64,000 bases of DNA from NCBI RefSeq assembly GCF_025558585.1, contig NZ_CP094723.1, positions 62,001 through 126,000 of the forward strand. The letters are read 5' to 3'. The notes below the pieces were generated by a model, which had not been told where the DNA came from, ran no database searches, and saw nothing but the letters and a program-made list of their open reading frames with translations. Position numbers and translations under genes: made by a program. The stretch comes from Staphylococcus sp. IVB6214. GTDB lineage: Bacteria; Bacillota; Bacilli; Staphylococcales; Staphylococcaceae. This document shows positions 48,402 through 56,826 of this stretch, piece after piece. Each line of letters opens with the position of its first letter. Within the stretch, counting starts at the first letter, position 1.

Positions 48402-49244
48402 ATGGCAAAGACGGCCAAAATGTTAGGTATGGTTATATTACTATTCTGCATTTCAGTATTTGCACAGAATTTAGGGATATTATGGCATTTTTTCAATTGG
48501 AAAGGGTTAGAGTACGTATTGCATGGGGTGACGAACCTTATTGTAACTGTAATGCTGATTAAATGGCTCGTTAACAAAGGGTTAAAGAGCAAGTTGTCTG
48601 ATTATCGTATAACGCATATTAAGATATTTCCACTGTGTGTCATTCTAGGTATATTTTTACCAGTAGTTGTAAATTTGATTTATATCACGTTTATACCAGG
48701 TGAGTTTGTAGTGACACAATTAGATTCAATGACGGATTATGTTGAAATGCTACTGTATACGGTGTTTATTTCAGGCATAGTTGCACCTATTGTGGAAGAA
48801 ATGGTGTTTAGAGGTATACTTCTAAAATATATTGAAGAGAAAACGAATATTGTTTTTTCAATAATTTTAAGTTCCTTTTTATTCAGTATTGTGCACTTAT
48901 TTAATGGTAAATTAGAAGGTATTGACTTATATTTGCTAATTTTAGCAGGATTTTTAGCTGGTACTATGTATGCTACTGCTTCATATTACTTTAATTCCAT
49001 ATGGGCAGGTGTTGCCTTGCATATGTGCTGGAACATAGCCGGCGTCTTTACTGTTACTAAAGTTGAAGTAGATTACAGTCTTTTTCAGTACATTATCAAA
49101 ATAGATAATGTTTGGTTGACTGGTGGCGAATACGGTATGGATGCATCTTTCATATCGATTTTAGGTTACATATCCGTCATTCTTATCTTATGTATTTCAA
49201 AGGGTGTTAATCACAAGAATATCATATTAAACAAACCGAACTAA
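48402..49244 (+). CDS. CPBP-family intramembrane protease (Abi/CAAX type)
   Basis: 280 aa, GAAAGAGG before ATG. About eight membrane segments and the three CPBP motifs: EEMVFRGILLKY (EExxxR), SSFLFSIVHLFNG (FxxxH) and WAGVALHMCWN (HxxxN/W). Family members cleave prenylated or signal peptides, or give self-immunity to bacteriocins. In operon with the XRE gene. Substrate unknown. Intact. Confidence 0.87.
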   Translation: MAKTAKMLGMVILLFCISVFAQNLGILWHFFNWKGLEYVLHGVTNLIVTVMLIKWLVNKGLKSKLSDYRITHIKIFPLCVILGIFLPVVVNLIYITFIPGEFVVTQLDSMTDYVEMLLYTVFISGIVAPIVEEMVFRGILLKYIEEKTNIVFSIILSSFLFSIVHLFNGKLEGIDLYLLILAGFLAGTMYATASYYFNSIWAGVALHMCWNIAGVFTVTKVEVDYSLFQYIIKIDNVWLTGGEYGMDASFISILGYISVILILCISKGVNHKNIILNKPN

Positions 49245-49286
49245 CTATTGATTAGTTCGGTTTGCTTATTCCTTTTTTATCTGATA

Positions 49287-50858
49287 TCACTCATCAAGTT
49301 CACGTTTTTTCTGAATGAGATGTTGAAATTCATGCTCCAATGCATCTGTTGGTTCAACACTTAACCGGCTGAGTACTTCTGTTATTTTCATCTCAAGTAT
49401 CATTTTTTCATCTTCTTTTATACTTCTTTCTCGTTTTGTTTGCTCAGATTGAAACTGACTAAATGCACCTTCAAATACGTGGATTTCTTGATTTTCAATA
49501 ATCAGGATGCGATTTGCCACTTTTTCAATAAAACGCCTATCATGAGAAGCGAAAATTAAAGTTCCTTCATATTCTTGTAATAAAGATTCAAATGCATCCA
49601 CTGCTTCCATGTCTAGGAAGTTTGTTGGTTCGTCTAAGATTAATGTATTAACATTACTTAGAAAGATTTTGGCCAGCGCTACCTTTACACGTTCGCCACC
49701 GCTTAAAACTTTGACTGGTTTTAGAACATCGTCTTTAAAAAAGTGCATTCTTGCAAGGACTGTTCGGATCAATGTTTCATTTTGCTTAGATGAATCTTGA
49801 ATATTTTCTAATATAGATTTTTCAAGGTTTAATATATCCAAGTTTTGACTGAAATAACCAACTTGAGCCGATGGTGAGAGTGAAATATTGGGATCGTGGT
49901 GAACAATCTTATGAATCAAAGTGCTTTTGCCAACCCCATTGTCTCCAATGATTGCTACCTTTTCACCACCATAGATATTAAAGTTAGCTGGTTTCCATAA
50001 AATTTTGTTATTAACTACTCCCGTAAGACCTTCTGCTCGAATGATGATACGATTGTTTATTGATTCGGAATGAAGAATATCCATTTTAAGTGGTTGAGCC
50101 GTTCTCGGTTGGTGTTTAATCTCCAATTGATTTAATCGTGTTTCTAATGACTTTGCAGTTTTTTGGAGCTTTTTTTGCTTATTCGCAAAATAGACGTTTA
50201 TCCCTTTTTGTCTCGCATCTGAATGACTTAGGTTTTTAGGTTTTTTCGTTGCACGTTGTGCCTTGGTTCTTTTAATTTTTATTGCTTCTTGCAAATGCTT
50301 TTTTTGTTTTTCGTATTCTTGATATGACAGTTGTTTTTGTCGTGCTTCTAATTCTTTTTGTTTCATATAGTCGTTGTAATTCCCTTTATACATGTTGATT
50401 TTTCCATCTTTTAGTTCCCATATTGTCGTACAAAGCGTATCTAAAAATGATCGATCGTGTGACACGATCATAAAGCTGCCACGCCAATGCTTCAATTGCT
50501 GTTCTAACGCCTCTATATGTGTGATATCGAGATTAGCTGTTGGTTCGTCTGCGAGTAATAGTTCGGGCGTCTTATCCAATGCCTGCTGAATATATGCTTG
50601 TGTTACTTCACCGCCACTTTTGTGAGAATGCATAGGCTTTAATTGTGGTATCATTTCACATTGCGCATAATAGGTGACGGTCGCTTGTTCAGTTGAGATT
50701 GTATGATTCAATATTTGAAGTAATGTTGTCTTTCCACTACCGTTACAACCGACCAATCCAATACGTTCACCTTGATGTATTTGTAAATGATCAATATTCA
50801 ATAGTAAGCGATCCGCGACGTCATAGTTTATGTGAGAAGCTTCTAATAAAATTTTCAT
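49287..50858 (-). CDS. Vga-type ABC-F ribosomal protection protein
   Basis: 523 aa with two ABC domains and no membrane segment: Walker A GCNGSGKTT and GDNGVGKST, signatures KSGGE and LSGGERVKVA, Walker B LLADEPTANLD and LILDEPTNFLD. An interdomain arm KIKRTKAQRATKKPKNLSHS and a C-terminal helical extension are typical of Vga(A)-like ARE proteins. These displace lincosamides, pleuromutilins and streptogramin A from the ribosome. Similar over the whole length to Vga(A) but clearly diverged. The leader (50880-51110) has features of antibiotic-induced attenuation. Resistance is inferred, not shown. Confidence 0.88.
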   Translation of the reverse strand: MKILLEASHINYDVADRLLLNIDHLQIHQGERIGLVGCNGSGKTTLLQILNHTISTEQATVTYYAQCEMIPQLKPMHSHKSGGEVTQAYIQQALDKTPELLLADEPTANLDITHIEALEQQLKHWRGSFMIVSHDRSFLDTLCTTIWELKDGKINMYKGNYNDYMKQKELEARQKQLSYQEYEKQKKHLQEAIKIKRTKAQRATKKPKNLSHSDARQKGINVYFANKQKKLQKTAKSLETRLNQLEIKHQPRTAQPLKMDILHSESINNRIIIRAEGLTGVVNNKILWKPANFNIYGGEKVAIIGDNGVGKSTLIHKIVHHDPNISLSPSAQVGYFSQNLDILNLEKSILENIQDSSKQNETLIRTVLARMHFFKDDVLKPVKVLSGGERVKVALAKIFLSNVNTLILDEPTNFLDMEAVDAFESLLQEYEGTLIFASHDRRFIEKVANRILIIENQEIHVFEGAFSQFQSEQTKRERSIKEDEKMILEMKITEVLSRLSVEPTDALEHEFQHLIQKKRELDE

Positions 50859-50889
50859 AAATTTATCCCCCTTAAAATAATTGGAGACA

Positions 50890-50922
50890 AAAAATGCCTC
50901 CTATTTCATTCAGAATAGGAGG
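50890..50922 (-). terminator. Attenuator terminator in the ABC-F leader
   Basis: Perfect 9-bp stem CCTCCTATT/AATAGGAGG (50914-50922 with 50897-50905) followed on the minus strand by CATTTTTTG, about 30 nt before the ABC-F start. The 5' arm (TCCTAT) can pair instead with ATAGGA at about 50991-50996, giving an antiterminator. Confidence 0.85.
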
Positions 50923-51075
50923 TCGTCATCGACATAGGTGTCATCTAAAAGACATATCGCACCCATAGATACCAATACACATACACACAATCCTATCCTG
51001 AGAAAACAGTTGAAGACATACTCATACATTGTCGAAAAATGAGAAACCTTCAATTGTTTACGTTCAAAAATAGGA

Positions 51076-51087
51076 TTAATAGCTCAT
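51076..51087 (-). CDS. Three-codon leader uORF (Met-Ser-Tyr) of the ABC-F attenuator
   Basis: ATG AGC TAT TAA on the minus strand, with AAAGGGTGAA at ribosome-site distance. Just after it, AATCCTAT (complement of 51070-51077) can pair with ATAGGATT (complement of 50989-50996), the antiterminator strand. A ribosome stalled on this uORF would free that strand and allow read-through. Such minimal uORFs are known before other ARE ABC-F genes. Confidence 0.75.
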   Translation of the reverse strand: MSY

Positions 51088-51259
51088 GTAATTGGTTCAC
51101 CCTTTCGTTTGGATTTAACTATAACATATACAATATAAGTGTAATTGTCAACTAAAAGAAAATATTATATGGCCGTACAAGTACAAATGATATAAGAAGG
51201 AAGAAATTTACTGAGAGAGGTATATGATTGAAAAATATTGAAATTCAATTTATAATTAA

Positions 51260-51281
51260 TATATCAAAAAAAGTTGATATA
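51260..51281 (+). promoter_or_regulatory. ArsR-family operator before arsR (third ars locus)
   Basis: Inverted repeat TATATCAA-N6-TTGATATA, 45 bp upstream of the regulator start. Confidence 0.75.
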
Positions 51282-51325
51282 AAAGGTCTATAATGATAAG
51301 AAATTTAATAAGAGGGAGGCATTCT

Positions 51326-51646
51326 ATGGAAGTGATTAAATCAAAGCCGAACATGACAGAAGAAGAGCAATTAGCATTTTATGAAAAGATGTTTAATGCA
51401 TTGGCTGATAAGATTCGACTTAAAATCTTAAATTCAATACGACAAAGTCCTACGAAATCTCTCTGTGTCTGTGATCTGGAAGAATTGTTAGAGTTGAAGC
51501 AATCCAAGCTTTCATATCATTTGAAGAAGTTGGTGGATGCCAATATTCTTATTTCTGAAAAGCATGGTACATGGAATTACTATCGAATCAATGAGCAACA
51601 AATACAGGTGGTTTTAAATGAAGATACTTGCTGTAAGATACTATAA
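51326..51646 (+). CDS. arsR: ArsR-family metalloregulator of the arsP-arsM operon
   Basis: 106 aa from ATG 51326, behind AGGGAGG; upstream in-frame ATG 51293 is inside the promoter. Winged-helix protein with the As-type site SLCVCDLEELL in helix 3, recognition helix KQSKLSYHLKKLVDA and a C-terminal CCKIL. It is unlike the two arsRBC regulators in sequence. Separated from arsP by 90 bp that hold a second operator, so it probably represses itself and arsP-arsM. Confidence 0.88.
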   Translation: MEVIKSKPNMTEEEQLAFYEKMFNALADKIRLKILNSIRQSPTKSLCVCDLEELLELKQSKLSYHLKKLVDANILISEKHGTWNYYRINEQQIQVVLNEDTCCKIL

Positions 51647-51667
51647 AGGTATCTTTTCTTTTACTAC

Positions 51668-51712
51668 AATAAATCAACTTTTTTTGATTAATATATCAAG
51701 AAAAATTGATTA
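51668..51712 (+). promoter_or_regulatory. Second ArsR-type operator, before arsP
   Basis: Repeated ATCAA/TTGAT half-sites: AATCAACTTTTTTTGATT and ATATATCAAGAAAAATTGAT, resembling the site at 51260. Confidence 0.65.
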
Positions 51713-51736
51713 AATCATTTTGTAAGGGGTATTATA

Positions 51737-52621
51737 ATGATAGATTCAATAATGGAATTTATAAAAACATTTTTTAGTTTGTTTTTTGAATTACTAATAC
51801 TATTTATTGTTGTGAGTTTCATCGTAAGTCTCATTCAACAAGTTGTTTCAGAAGAGAGAATTCAACGACTTTTAAGTAAACCCAATCAGATCGTTAATTA
51901 CACAATGGGGATGCTTTTCGGTGCGATGACACCATTTTGTTCATGCTCAACCATCCCAATACTTGCAGGGTTATTAAATTCAAAAGTCCCCTTTGGACCG
52001 TCAATCAGTTTCTTAGTAGCTTCTCCGTTGATGAATCCGCTTATGATCTTTTTACTATGGACGTTGCTTGGATGGCAAGTGGCCGTGGTTTATTTAATCG
52101 TACTTGCCATTTTTAGTATACTAACAGGACTTATATTTTCAAAAATGAACTTGGCGGATAGCTATAAAGGGGTAACGGTTAAAGGGGAAGGTTTCTTTGC
52201 GAATCAGACAGGATCTCGTGTCAAACAGGCATTAAACGATGCATGGGCCTTTCTCTATCCAATGTTACCGTACTTGTTGATTGGTGTTTTGATTGGAGCG
52301 ATTATACATGATTTTGTGCCAGAAGCATTCATTACGAAATATGCAAGTGGAGATAGTGTAATATCAGTGTTTATTGCATCAGTAATTGGTATCCCAATGT
52401 ATATCAGACCAGAAACAATGCTACCGATCTCAGAAGCCCTAGTATCAAAAGGCATGTCACTTGGAACGGTCATTGCGCTAATTATCGGAGGTGCTGGTGC
52501 GAGTATTCCAGAAGTTGTCTTACTTTCTAAACTGTTCAAGAAAAAATTTGTCATTTCATTTGTTATCGCAATCTTAATTGTTGCAATTGCTACCGGTCTC
52601 ATTATTAATGCAGTTATTTAA
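51737..52621 (+). CDS. arsP: ArsP organoarsenical efflux permease (DUF318)
   Basis: 294 aa, eight predicted membrane segments. The family signature TPFCSCSTIPI lies in the first third, with SPLMNPLMIFLL and GAIIHDFVP segments and the second conserved block GIPMYIRPETMLPISEAL. The paired cysteines in the TPFCSCS motif bind trivalent methylarsenicals. ArsP exports MAs(III) and aromatic arsenicals rather than inorganic As(III), so it matches the product of the next gene, arsM. Same operon; intact. Confidence 0.85.
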   Translation: MIDSIMEFIKTFFSLFFELLILFIVVSFIVSLIQQVVSEERIQRLLSKPNQIVNYTMGMLFGAMTPFCSCSTIPILAGLLNSKVPFGPSISFLVASPLMNPLMIFLLWTLLGWQVAVVYLIVLAIFSILTGLIFSKMNLADSYKGVTVKGEGFFANQTGSRVKQALNDAWAFLYPMLPYLLIGVLIGAIIHDFVPEAFITKYASGDSVISVFIASVIGIPMYIRPETMLPISEALVSKGMSLGTVIALIIGGAGASIPEVVLLSKLFKKKFVISFVIAILIVAIATGLIINAVI

Positions 52622-52640
52622 CTTCAAGGGAGGATTCGTT

Positions 52641-53696
52641 ATGAATCAAGAAACGTCAGTAATGAGTAGATATGGAAATGCTGCAAAGAAACACGAACAA
52701 AACCTATGTTGCCCAGTAGAATATGATCCAAAATATTTAGCGATTATTCCCGATGAAATAATTGAAAAAGATTATGGTTGCGGGGATCCATTAGGAAAAA
52801 TCAAAGAAGGCGATACGGTCTTAGATTTAGGCTCTGGTGGTGGAAAAGTACCTTATATCGTTTCACAAATGGTTGGTGAGTCAGGTAGAGTCATTGGTGT
52901 AGATATGAATGATGACATGTTGACACTTGCCAAAAAATATCAACCAGAAATAGTCGAAAAATTAGGTTATGACAATGTTGAATTTTATAAAGGAAAAATA
53001 CAAAACTTAAAATTAAATTTAGACTTACTGGACCAATATTTAAAAGGACATCCAGTGAATAATATAGAGACGTACCAGTCTGTTCAGGAATATATAGATT
53101 ATTTGGAGAACGAAATGACAATGGTTCTAGATAATAGTATCGATGTTGTTATTTCGAATTGTGTTTTAAATTTGGTTTCAACTGATGAAAAAGAAGCACT
53201 CTTCAAAGAGATTTACCGTGTATTAAAAGTTGGCGGTAAAGCTGTTATCTCAGATATTGTGTCTAGTGTTGAAGTACCAGAAAAGTTGAGACAAGATCCA
53301 GACTTATGGAGTGGTTGTTACTCAGGGGCTATGGAAGAAAAGTCATTTGTCGAAGCTTTTGAAAATGCAGGATTTTATGGTGTGTCAATTGATAAGCGTG
53401 CAAACACATGGCAAACGATTGAAGCGATTGATTTTAGAAGCATGACGATTATCGCATATAAAGGCAAAGAAGGACCGTGTATTGATAAAGGTCACTCCGT
53501 TATTTATAAAGGACCATTCAAACATATTGAAGACGATGATAACCATATTTTTGAACGTGGAGAAAGAACTTTTGTATGCGAAAAAGTTTTTCATATTTTA
53601 CAACAAGAACCTTATAAAGCACTTTTTGAATTTATCGATGTCGATGAAGCAACCGTGAGTGTAAACGACTGTTGTGGCCCATCATGTAATTGTTAG
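52641..53696 (+). CDS. arsM: Arsenite S-adenosylmethionine methyltransferase ArsM
   Basis: 351 aa from ATG 52641 with GGGAGG upstream, 19 bp after arsP. SAM motif VLDLGSGGGKVPY; arsenic-binding cysteines of the family in YGCGDPL, VISNCVLNLV and LWSGCYSGAM, the three conserved in ArsM. The C-terminal domain ends in CCGPSCNC, an extra Cys cluster. It methylates As(III) to MAs(III) and DMAs. Partnership with ArsP: methylation then export, either for detoxification or as a toxic weapon on neighbours. Confidence 0.9.
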   Translation: MNQETSVMSRYGNAAKKHEQNLCCPVEYDPKYLAIIPDEIIEKDYGCGDPLGKIKEGDTVLDLGSGGGKVPYIVSQMVGESGRVIGVDMNDDMLTLAKKYQPEIVEKLGYDNVEFYKGKIQNLKLNLDLLDQYLKGHPVNNIETYQSVQEYIDYLENEMTMVLDNSIDVVISNCVLNLVSTDEKEALFKEIYRVLKVGGKAVISDIVSSVEVPEKLRQDPDLWSGCYSGAMEEKSFVEAFENAGFYGVSIDKRANTWQTIEAIDFRSMTIIAYKGKEGPCIDKGHSVIYKGPFKHIEDDDNHIFERGERTFVCEKVFHILQQEPYKALFEFIDVDEATVSVNDCCGPSCNC

Positions 53697-53721
53697 GTCA
53701 AGATTAAAGGAGGTGTTTAAA

Positions 53722-53868
53722 ATGGAAAAAAATGCATTCCAAAAAGCAATTTCTAAATTAAAGCCTAAAAAACAAGCATGTTGTTCTGCAGAAATTGAAG
53801 AAAATAAAGAACAAAAAGCAGATAACACTAAAAAAGAACAACAACAAAATAATAAGGGCTGTTGTTAA
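53722..53868 (+). CDS. Small Cys-rich putative metal-binding protein, 48 aa
   Basis: ATG 53722 follows AAAGGAGGTG. MEKNAFQKAISKLKPKK, then ACCSAEIEENKEQKAD, a Lys/Gln/Asn-rich stretch and a terminal NNKGCC. Two CC pairs at the middle and end suggest As or other soft-metal binding. It is 25 bp after arsM and is followed by a terminator, so it is the last gene of arsP-arsM. I know no function; a metallochaperone or arsenic sponge is a guess. Confidence 0.7.
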   Translation: MEKNAFQKAISKLKPKKQACCSAEIEENKEQKADNTKKEQQQNNKGCC

Positions 53869-53886
53869 GCTATGACCGCCCATAAC

Positions 53887-53918
53887 AAAAAGGGGCATAG
53901 AGATATGCTTCTTTTTTT
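53887..53918 (+). terminator. Terminator of the arsP-arsM operon
   Basis: Stem AAAAAGGGGCATA/TATGCTTCTTTTTT with a GAGA loop. Confidence 0.85.
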
Positions 53919-54027
53919 GTATTGAAAGCAAGGAATAACCACTTATACCGATAATCCAACCGGTTATGACATAACTACTGACAATAGTATGTATAAGGCA
54001 TACGATATATATGAAGGGGTGATGATG

Positions 54028-54483
54028 ATGAAAGAACTACTCAAAGTTCATTTGAAATTAGATACAAAAGCAACAGCAACGGATGTAACGATTAACACAA
54101 ATGATTCTACACTGGGAACTGACTTGTTGAAGTACATAGAACAATATGAAGTCCCACGCAGTAAAATTGGTGTAAAAACAGAGCAGGGTGTCCACCTTGT
54201 ATCTAAATCAGATATTATTTTTGCAGAGATATTTGAAAAACAGCTGACGATTGTAACAACAGCGCACACTTATACGACGAGAATGACACTTCAACGACTA
54301 CAACAATCGTTAACCGATCGTCAATTTGTCCAAATTAGTAAGTCATCTCTTGTCAATATTGACTATATTACAAAAGTTGCACCTTCATTTTCTGGAAATC
54401 TGTATGCGACACTGACTAACCAACAAAAAGTCACGATATCTAGAAGATATGTTAAAAATTTGATGAATATCTTAGGAATATAA
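54028..54483 (+). CDS. LytTR-type DNA-binding regulator
   Basis: 151 aa from the third of three successive ATGs, best spaced from GAAGGGG. After an N-terminal half of unknown fold, the LytTR domain (about 55-150) has DIIFAEIFEKQLTIVTT, FVQISKSSLVNIDYITKV and ISRRYVKNLMNIL. There is no receiver domain, so it is not a classical response regulator. It is followed 12 bp later by a DUF3021 membrane gene; this pair is common in Firmicutes and the membrane protein usually restrains the regulator. ACCGG/CATAAC motifs upstream (53955-53985) may be its binding sites. Confidence 0.88.
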   Translation: MKELLKVHLKLDTKATATDVTINTNDSTLGTDLLKYIEQYEVPRSKIGVKTEQGVHLVSKSDIIFAEIFEKQLTIVTTAHTYTTRMTLQRLQQSLTDRQFVQISKSSLVNIDYITKVAPSFSGNLYATLTNQQKVTISRRYVKNLMNILGI

Positions 54484-54495
54484 GGGGGAATTGTT

Positions 54496-54882
54496 ATGAA
54501 TATATTAAAATCAATTGTTATCGGTATTGGAATTGCAAGTAGTATTATGTTGTTATTTGTGGCCAAATTCAATATTCAAATGGGATTTCAAGACGTCTTT
54601 GGTCTGTATTTGTTCGGAGCGGTTTGTGGATTTTTACCCATTGTTTATGCAACCGATCGTTTACCATTGCCGCTAAAATTACTTGTTCATTTTGGTGGTA
54701 GCATCATCGCTTTCTTCACGATATCTAGTATCAATCATTGGGTACCATTAAAAGTAGAATCATTGATAGGTGCAGCAATCATTTTCACATTGATATTTCT
54801 TGCTATCTGGTTTGTATTCTTCATGATTAATATAAAACAAAGTGAGCAGATTAATACAAAAATCAAAGAAACACATAAATAA
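54496..54882 (+). CDS. DUF3021 membrane protein
   Basis: 128 aa, AAGGGGG before ATG. Four membrane segments: SIVIGIGIASSIMLLFVA, FGLYLFGAVCGFLPIVYA, LVHFGGSIIAFFTISSI and AAIIFTLIFLAIWFVFFMI, as in DUF3021, and a charged C-terminal tail. Encoded with the LytTR regulator. Inferred role: membrane-bound antagonist of the regulator, by analogy with other LytTR pairs. Target genes are unknown. Confidence 0.85.
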   Translation: MNILKSIVIGIGIASSIMLLFVAKFNIQMGFQDVFGLYLFGAVCGFLPIVYATDRLPLPLKLLVHFGGSIIAFFTISSINHWVPLKVESLIGAAIIFTLIFLAIWFVFFMINIKQSEQINTKIKETHK

Positions 54883-54888
54883 AAAACA

Positions 54889-54925
54889 AAAAGCGTGTAA
54901 AAAATTAGTTTTTGCACGCTTTTTA
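54889..54925 (+). terminator. Terminator of the LytTR-DUF3021 operon
   Basis: AAAAAGCGTG/CACGCTTTTT stem right after the stop. Confidence 0.85.
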
Positions 54926-55305
54926 AGTTTATCAATGATGTAAAGATGTCTTGTAATTGATGGGAGTCAAAAATTTAGACTGACAGCATACTTGTTATAC
55001 GAATAAAGCGCGTTAACTGATAAAAAATACGTTATGTTAAATTAGCGAAATTTAGAAATGCTAAGATTCTGTAGACAATTTTTAGTCAGGATATTGAAAA
55101 CAGTAATGGTATAAAATAACTATCATTTAACAGAATCGTTGTGATATCAATGATAGGTACAAGTATAACCGTGTAAACAAATCATTATTAAAACATAACA
55201 AAATCAGAAAAACTGGAGTTCGACTAAAAATGATTAAATAGTTTAATATAAAAGTAAGTCGTCTATCCTTTAGACGTCAAATGACGTAGAAAGGGGGAGT
55301 TGAAG
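54926..55305. other. Intergenic region upstream of the type I toxin
   Basis: 380 bp without a supported gene. It includes the toxin leader; short dyads GTCTATCCTTTAGAC and GACGTCAAATGACGT lie within 55 bp of the toxin start and could hide its ribosome site. Confidence 0.45.
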
Positions 55306-55404
55306 ATGCATGATGTATTACTTCATGTAATGACCACAGCTATAAGTGGTTGTATGGTAGCCTTGTTTGCGCATTGGCTACGTAAACGAGACGAGAAAAA
55401 ATAG
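55306..55404 (+). CDS. Fst-like type I toxin peptide, 32 aa
   Basis: ATG 55306 behind AAGGGGGAG. The product is MHDVLLHVMTTAISGCMVAL then FAHWLRKRDEKK: one membrane helix with the family features (T-x-I-S-G-C, F-x-x-W-L) and a charged tail. Fst/Ldr toxins insert in the membrane and are silenced by an antisense RNA transcribed towards them. Here a strong bidirectional terminator follows, with a minus-strand promoter beyond it, exactly that layout. Confidence 0.82.
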   Translation: MHDVLLHVMTTAISGCMVALFAHWLRKRDEKK

Positions 55405-55424
55405 ACAATGAAGCCAAACCCAAT

Positions 55425-55487
55425 AAACCCCCACACTACGAGACTAGTGTGGGGGTTTTGGTGCTGAAAATGCACAATGTATACTTC
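55425..55487 (-). ncRNA. Putative antisense antitoxin RNA of the Fst-like locus
   Basis: Minus-strand promoter: TATAAT (complement of 55494-55499) with TTCCCT (complement of 55517-55522) 17 bp away. A transcript from about 55487 would end at the shared hairpin 55428-55455, giving an RNA of about 60 nt complementary to the toxin mRNA 3' end. Not shown to exist. Confidence 0.6.
55428..55459. terminator. Bidirectional terminator shared by toxin and antitoxin RNAs
   Basis: Perfect 11-bp stem CCCCCACACTA/TAGTGTGGGGG with TTTT on the plus side and A-rich DNA on the other. Confidence 0.85.
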
Positions 55488-55759
55488 TATTGCATTATAA
55501 CATGTTGTGTAGAAAAAGGGAAGTTAAAAAAGTAAGATTTTGTAGTCACCATCTATTTGTTATATTAAAATAGTAAATTCTCGGAAATATGAGTGTTTTT
55601 TACTTGGATAAAGGTGGTTTTACTGCACCTGTTTATAATTGTTGATAAGATATAAAACATTAAGATCCTAAAACGTGTATCATTTTAAAGTGAAATCTCT
55701 ACATGATTTTGCTTATATTCGGGAATATAACAAGATGTTAAGAAGAAAGAAGGGTGTTT
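55460..55759. other. Intergenic region before the ABC exporter
   Basis: About 300 bp holding the antitoxin promoter at its left end; no HssR-type direct repeat (GTTCATATT) is visible and no further gene is seen. Confidence 0.45.
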
Positions 55760-56809
55760 ATGTTTTTAGCTTGGAATGAAATTAAACGCAACAAATTAAA
55801 GTTTGGTCTCATTATCGGTGTGCTGATCATGATCAGTTATTTGCTCTTTCTGCTATCTGGTCTGGCAAGTGGGTTGATGAATATGAATAGAGAAGGGATT
55901 GATCGCTGGCAAGCAGATGCGATTATTCTAAATAAAGACGCCAATCAAACTGTACAACAATCATTGTTTGAAAAAGAAGATGTGACGGACGTCTATGACA
56001 AACAAGCTACGTTAAAACAAGTCGGAGTTATCGTATCGAATAGCGATAAAGAAGAGAATGCTTTATTATTCGGCGTGGAAAAACAATCATTTTTAATTCC
56101 GAAACTAATAGAAGGGAAGCCTTTTAAATCGAATAATGAAGTGGTTGCGGATGAAACATTAAAAGAAAAAGGCTTCAAAGTTGGGGATACGCTGTCGCTT
56201 TCACAATCTGATGAAACCATTAAAATTGTAGGCTTTAGCGAGAGTGCGAAGTACAATGCGTCACCGGTGCTGTTTGCGAATGATGCTACAATTGAAAAAC
56301 TGAATCCTTCTTTAAACGAAAAAATGACGAATGCAGTGGTTGTTAAAGGTAGCAATTGGGAGAAGAAAACAATAGAGAGTGACCTGGAAGCAATTGAAAT
56401 TGAAAGCTTTATTGAAAATCTACCTGGTTATCAAGCGCAAAATTTAACATTGAACTTTATGATTTCATTCTTGTTTGTGATATCTGCGACGGTTATCGGT
56501 ATTTTCTTATATGTCATGACGCTACAAAAAACAAGTTTGTTTGGTGTATTAAAGGCACAAGGTTTCACAAATGGTTATTTAGCGAAAGTTGTATTATCAC
56601 AAACCTTCATTATTTCATTAATTGGAACGTTGATTGGTTTAGGTCTAACGATACTGACAGGCGCATTTTTACCAAGTGCGGTTCCTATTAAGTTCGACGT
56701 GGTAACACTCATTATCTACGGTGTTGTTTTAATCGTTGTCTCACTTATCGGTAGCTTATTCTCAATATTAACAATTCGAAAAGTAGATCCACTGAAAGCA
56801 ATCGGGTAA
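55760..56809 (+). CDS. FtsX-type ABC exporter permease (HrtB-like)
   Basis: 349 aa from ATG 55760 with GAAGGGTG. One N-terminal membrane segment, a large extracytoplasmic domain (about 45-220), then three membrane segments (FMISFLFVISATVIGIFLYVM, VVLSQTFIISLIGTLIGLGL, VVTLIIYGVVLIVVSLIGSL) ending IRKVDPLKAIG, the MacB/FtsX pattern. Length and arrangement equal HrtB, the haem exporter permease, but the sequence is diverged, so haem is only one possibility. Operon with the next ATPase. Confidence 0.85.
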   Translation: MFLAWNEIKRNKLKFGLIIGVLIMISYLLFLLSGLASGLMNMNREGIDRWQADAIILNKDANQTVQQSLFEKEDVTDVYDKQATLKQVGVIVSNSDKEENALLFGVEKQSFLIPKLIEGKPFKSNNEVVADETLKEKGFKVGDTLSLSQSDETIKIVGFSESAKYNASPVLFANDATIEKLNPSLNEKMTNAVVVKGSNWEKKTIESDLEAIEIESFIENLPGYQAQNLTLNFMISFLFVISATVIGIFLYVMTLQKTSLFGVLKAQGFTNGYLAKVVLSQTFIISLIGTLIGLGLTILTGAFLPSAVPIKFDVVTLIIYGVVLIVVSLIGSLFSILTIRKVDPLKAIG

Positions 56810-56826
56810 AGGAAGGTGAAAACGAC

